Shown here: positions 63,735 to 64,000 of the stretch, in pieces
How the letters are laid out: the number at the start of each line of letters is the position of its first letter
How positions within the stretch are numbered: position 1 is the stretch's first letter
Assembly: GCF_003324485.1 (NCBI RefSeq)
Contig: NZ_QODK01000002.1
Coordinates: 434,001 to 498,000 of the forward strand
Length of the DNA stretch: 64,000 nucleotides
Direction: 5' to 3'
Source of the DNA: Cohaesibacter intestini
Lineage (GTDB): Bacteria; Pseudomonadota; Alphaproteobacteria; Rhizobiales; Cohaesibacteraceae
Program-made: the position numbers and the translations under genes
The notes under the pieces: generated by a model
What the model saw: the letters and a program-made list of their open reading frames with translations, nothing else
Database searches by the model: none
What the model was told of the DNA's origin: nothing

Positions 63735-64000
63735 TCACATCGGATCAAGAAATTTGGCATCGACAAAGCCGATGGTGCCATTGACCTGCACCTCGCAGAC
63801 CCGAACCTTGAGCATCGCCCGACGCTTGGACAAAGAGCCATAGGCCCAGGAGCGGAAGTTGAACTCGTCCCGACACCAGCGCATGACCACTCCTTCAGTG
63901 CCTTTATCGAGGGGCACCTTGACCTTGGAGCCTGCTTCAGGTGCGGCCCTGAGGTTGGTATCAGCGATCACTTCATAGATCGTGTCATAGGGGCTCTGCG
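63735..64000 (-). CDS. SH3-domain protein, 5' end beyond the window
   Basis: The frame is open to the right edge, so only the C-terminal 87 residues or so are seen; the GTG at 63971 is internal. The pattern is a bacterial SH3 domain (SH3_3/SH3_4): YEVIADTNLRAAPEAGSKV, LDKGTEGVVMRWCRDEF, CEVQVNGTIGFVDAKFLD. Such proteins are exported and bind cell wall, so a signal peptide is expected in the missing part. It converges with the EamA gene. Confidence 0.82.
   Translation of the reverse strand, partial: QSPYDTIYEVIADTNLRAAPEAGSKVKVPLDKGTEGVVMRWCRDEFNFRSWAYGSLSKRRAMLKVRVCEVQVNGTIGFVDAKFLDPM

Overview
The window is a stretch of alphaproteobacterial chromosome, most likely from the order Hyphomicrobiales (Rhizobiales). 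The evidence is gene content and order: pyrB-pyrC-like-plsY-dprA-topA-rnr, divK/pleD next to a DUF3572 gene and dinB, a chorismate mutase gene inside the gatCAB operon, and the families DUF1489, EipB/DUF1849, NnrU and TfoX. A marine relative of Cohaesibacter or the Stappiaceae would fit, but the genus is inferred and not shown. Nearly all of the window is ordinary housekeeping chromosome. I see no insertion sequence, integrase, prophage, CRISPR array, rRNA or convincing tRNA.

Layout. 1-6.2 kb: end of an L,D-transpeptidase, tfoX-like, guaA, bioB, a MarR-type regulator and an RsmB-type rRNA methyltransferase. 6.4-10.2 kb: a small accessory patch of four unrecognised membrane-protein genes (one pair strikingly AT-rich) around a ZntB-type transporter. 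10.3-15.4 kb: guaB, then ubiT-ubiU-ubiV for oxygen-independent ubiquinone synthesis. 15.5-24.4 kb: a Sel1-repeat protein, a GNAT enzyme, NnrU, the gatC-gatA-chorismate mutase-gatB operon, an FMN reductase, ruvX and an AEC permease. 24.4-34.4 kb: the co-directional pyrB, pyrC-like, plsY, dprA, topA, rnr run. 34.5-40.5 kb: DUF983, NUDIX, rpmG, a 730-bp structured intergenic region, pleD, divK, DUF3572 and dinB. 40.5-47.9 kb: EipB, RidA, GDPD, FemX-like acyltransferase, HIT, AzlCD, TrkH. 47.9-55.9 kb: clpS-clpA, a D,D-carboxypeptidase with SPOR domain, a DnaJ-like protein, a VWA protein, DUF1489, an epimerase. 56-61.4 kb: both subunits of a methylcrotonyl-CoA-type carboxylase with a sulfide-type ArsR regulator and a rhodanese between them, then a second rhodanese. 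61.5-64 kb: a 28-residue membrane peptide, DUF599, an EamA exporter and a truncated SH3-domain gene.

How genes may work together. A perfect FNR/FixK-type box and a 9/10 copy lie upstream of bioB. With ubiTUV and nnrU they suggest an organism that adjusts to low oxygen. PleD and DivK form a cell-cycle/c-di-GMP pair. ClpS is the adaptor of ClpA. PyrB is followed by a dihydroorotase-like protein that lacks key metal ligands and is probably structural. The ArsR regulator has two cysteines spaced almost as in SqrR/BigR and precedes a membrane-anchored rhodanese, which points to sulfane-sulfur sensing.

I did not find a clear-cut new multi-gene system. The best candidates for undescribed biology are the AT-rich membrane pair at 6.4-7.3 kb, the 28-residue peptide at 61.6 kb, the structured RNA-like region at 36.4-36.6 kb, a duplicated ribosome-binding site and start codon at 54.36 kb, and several uncharacterised operators.
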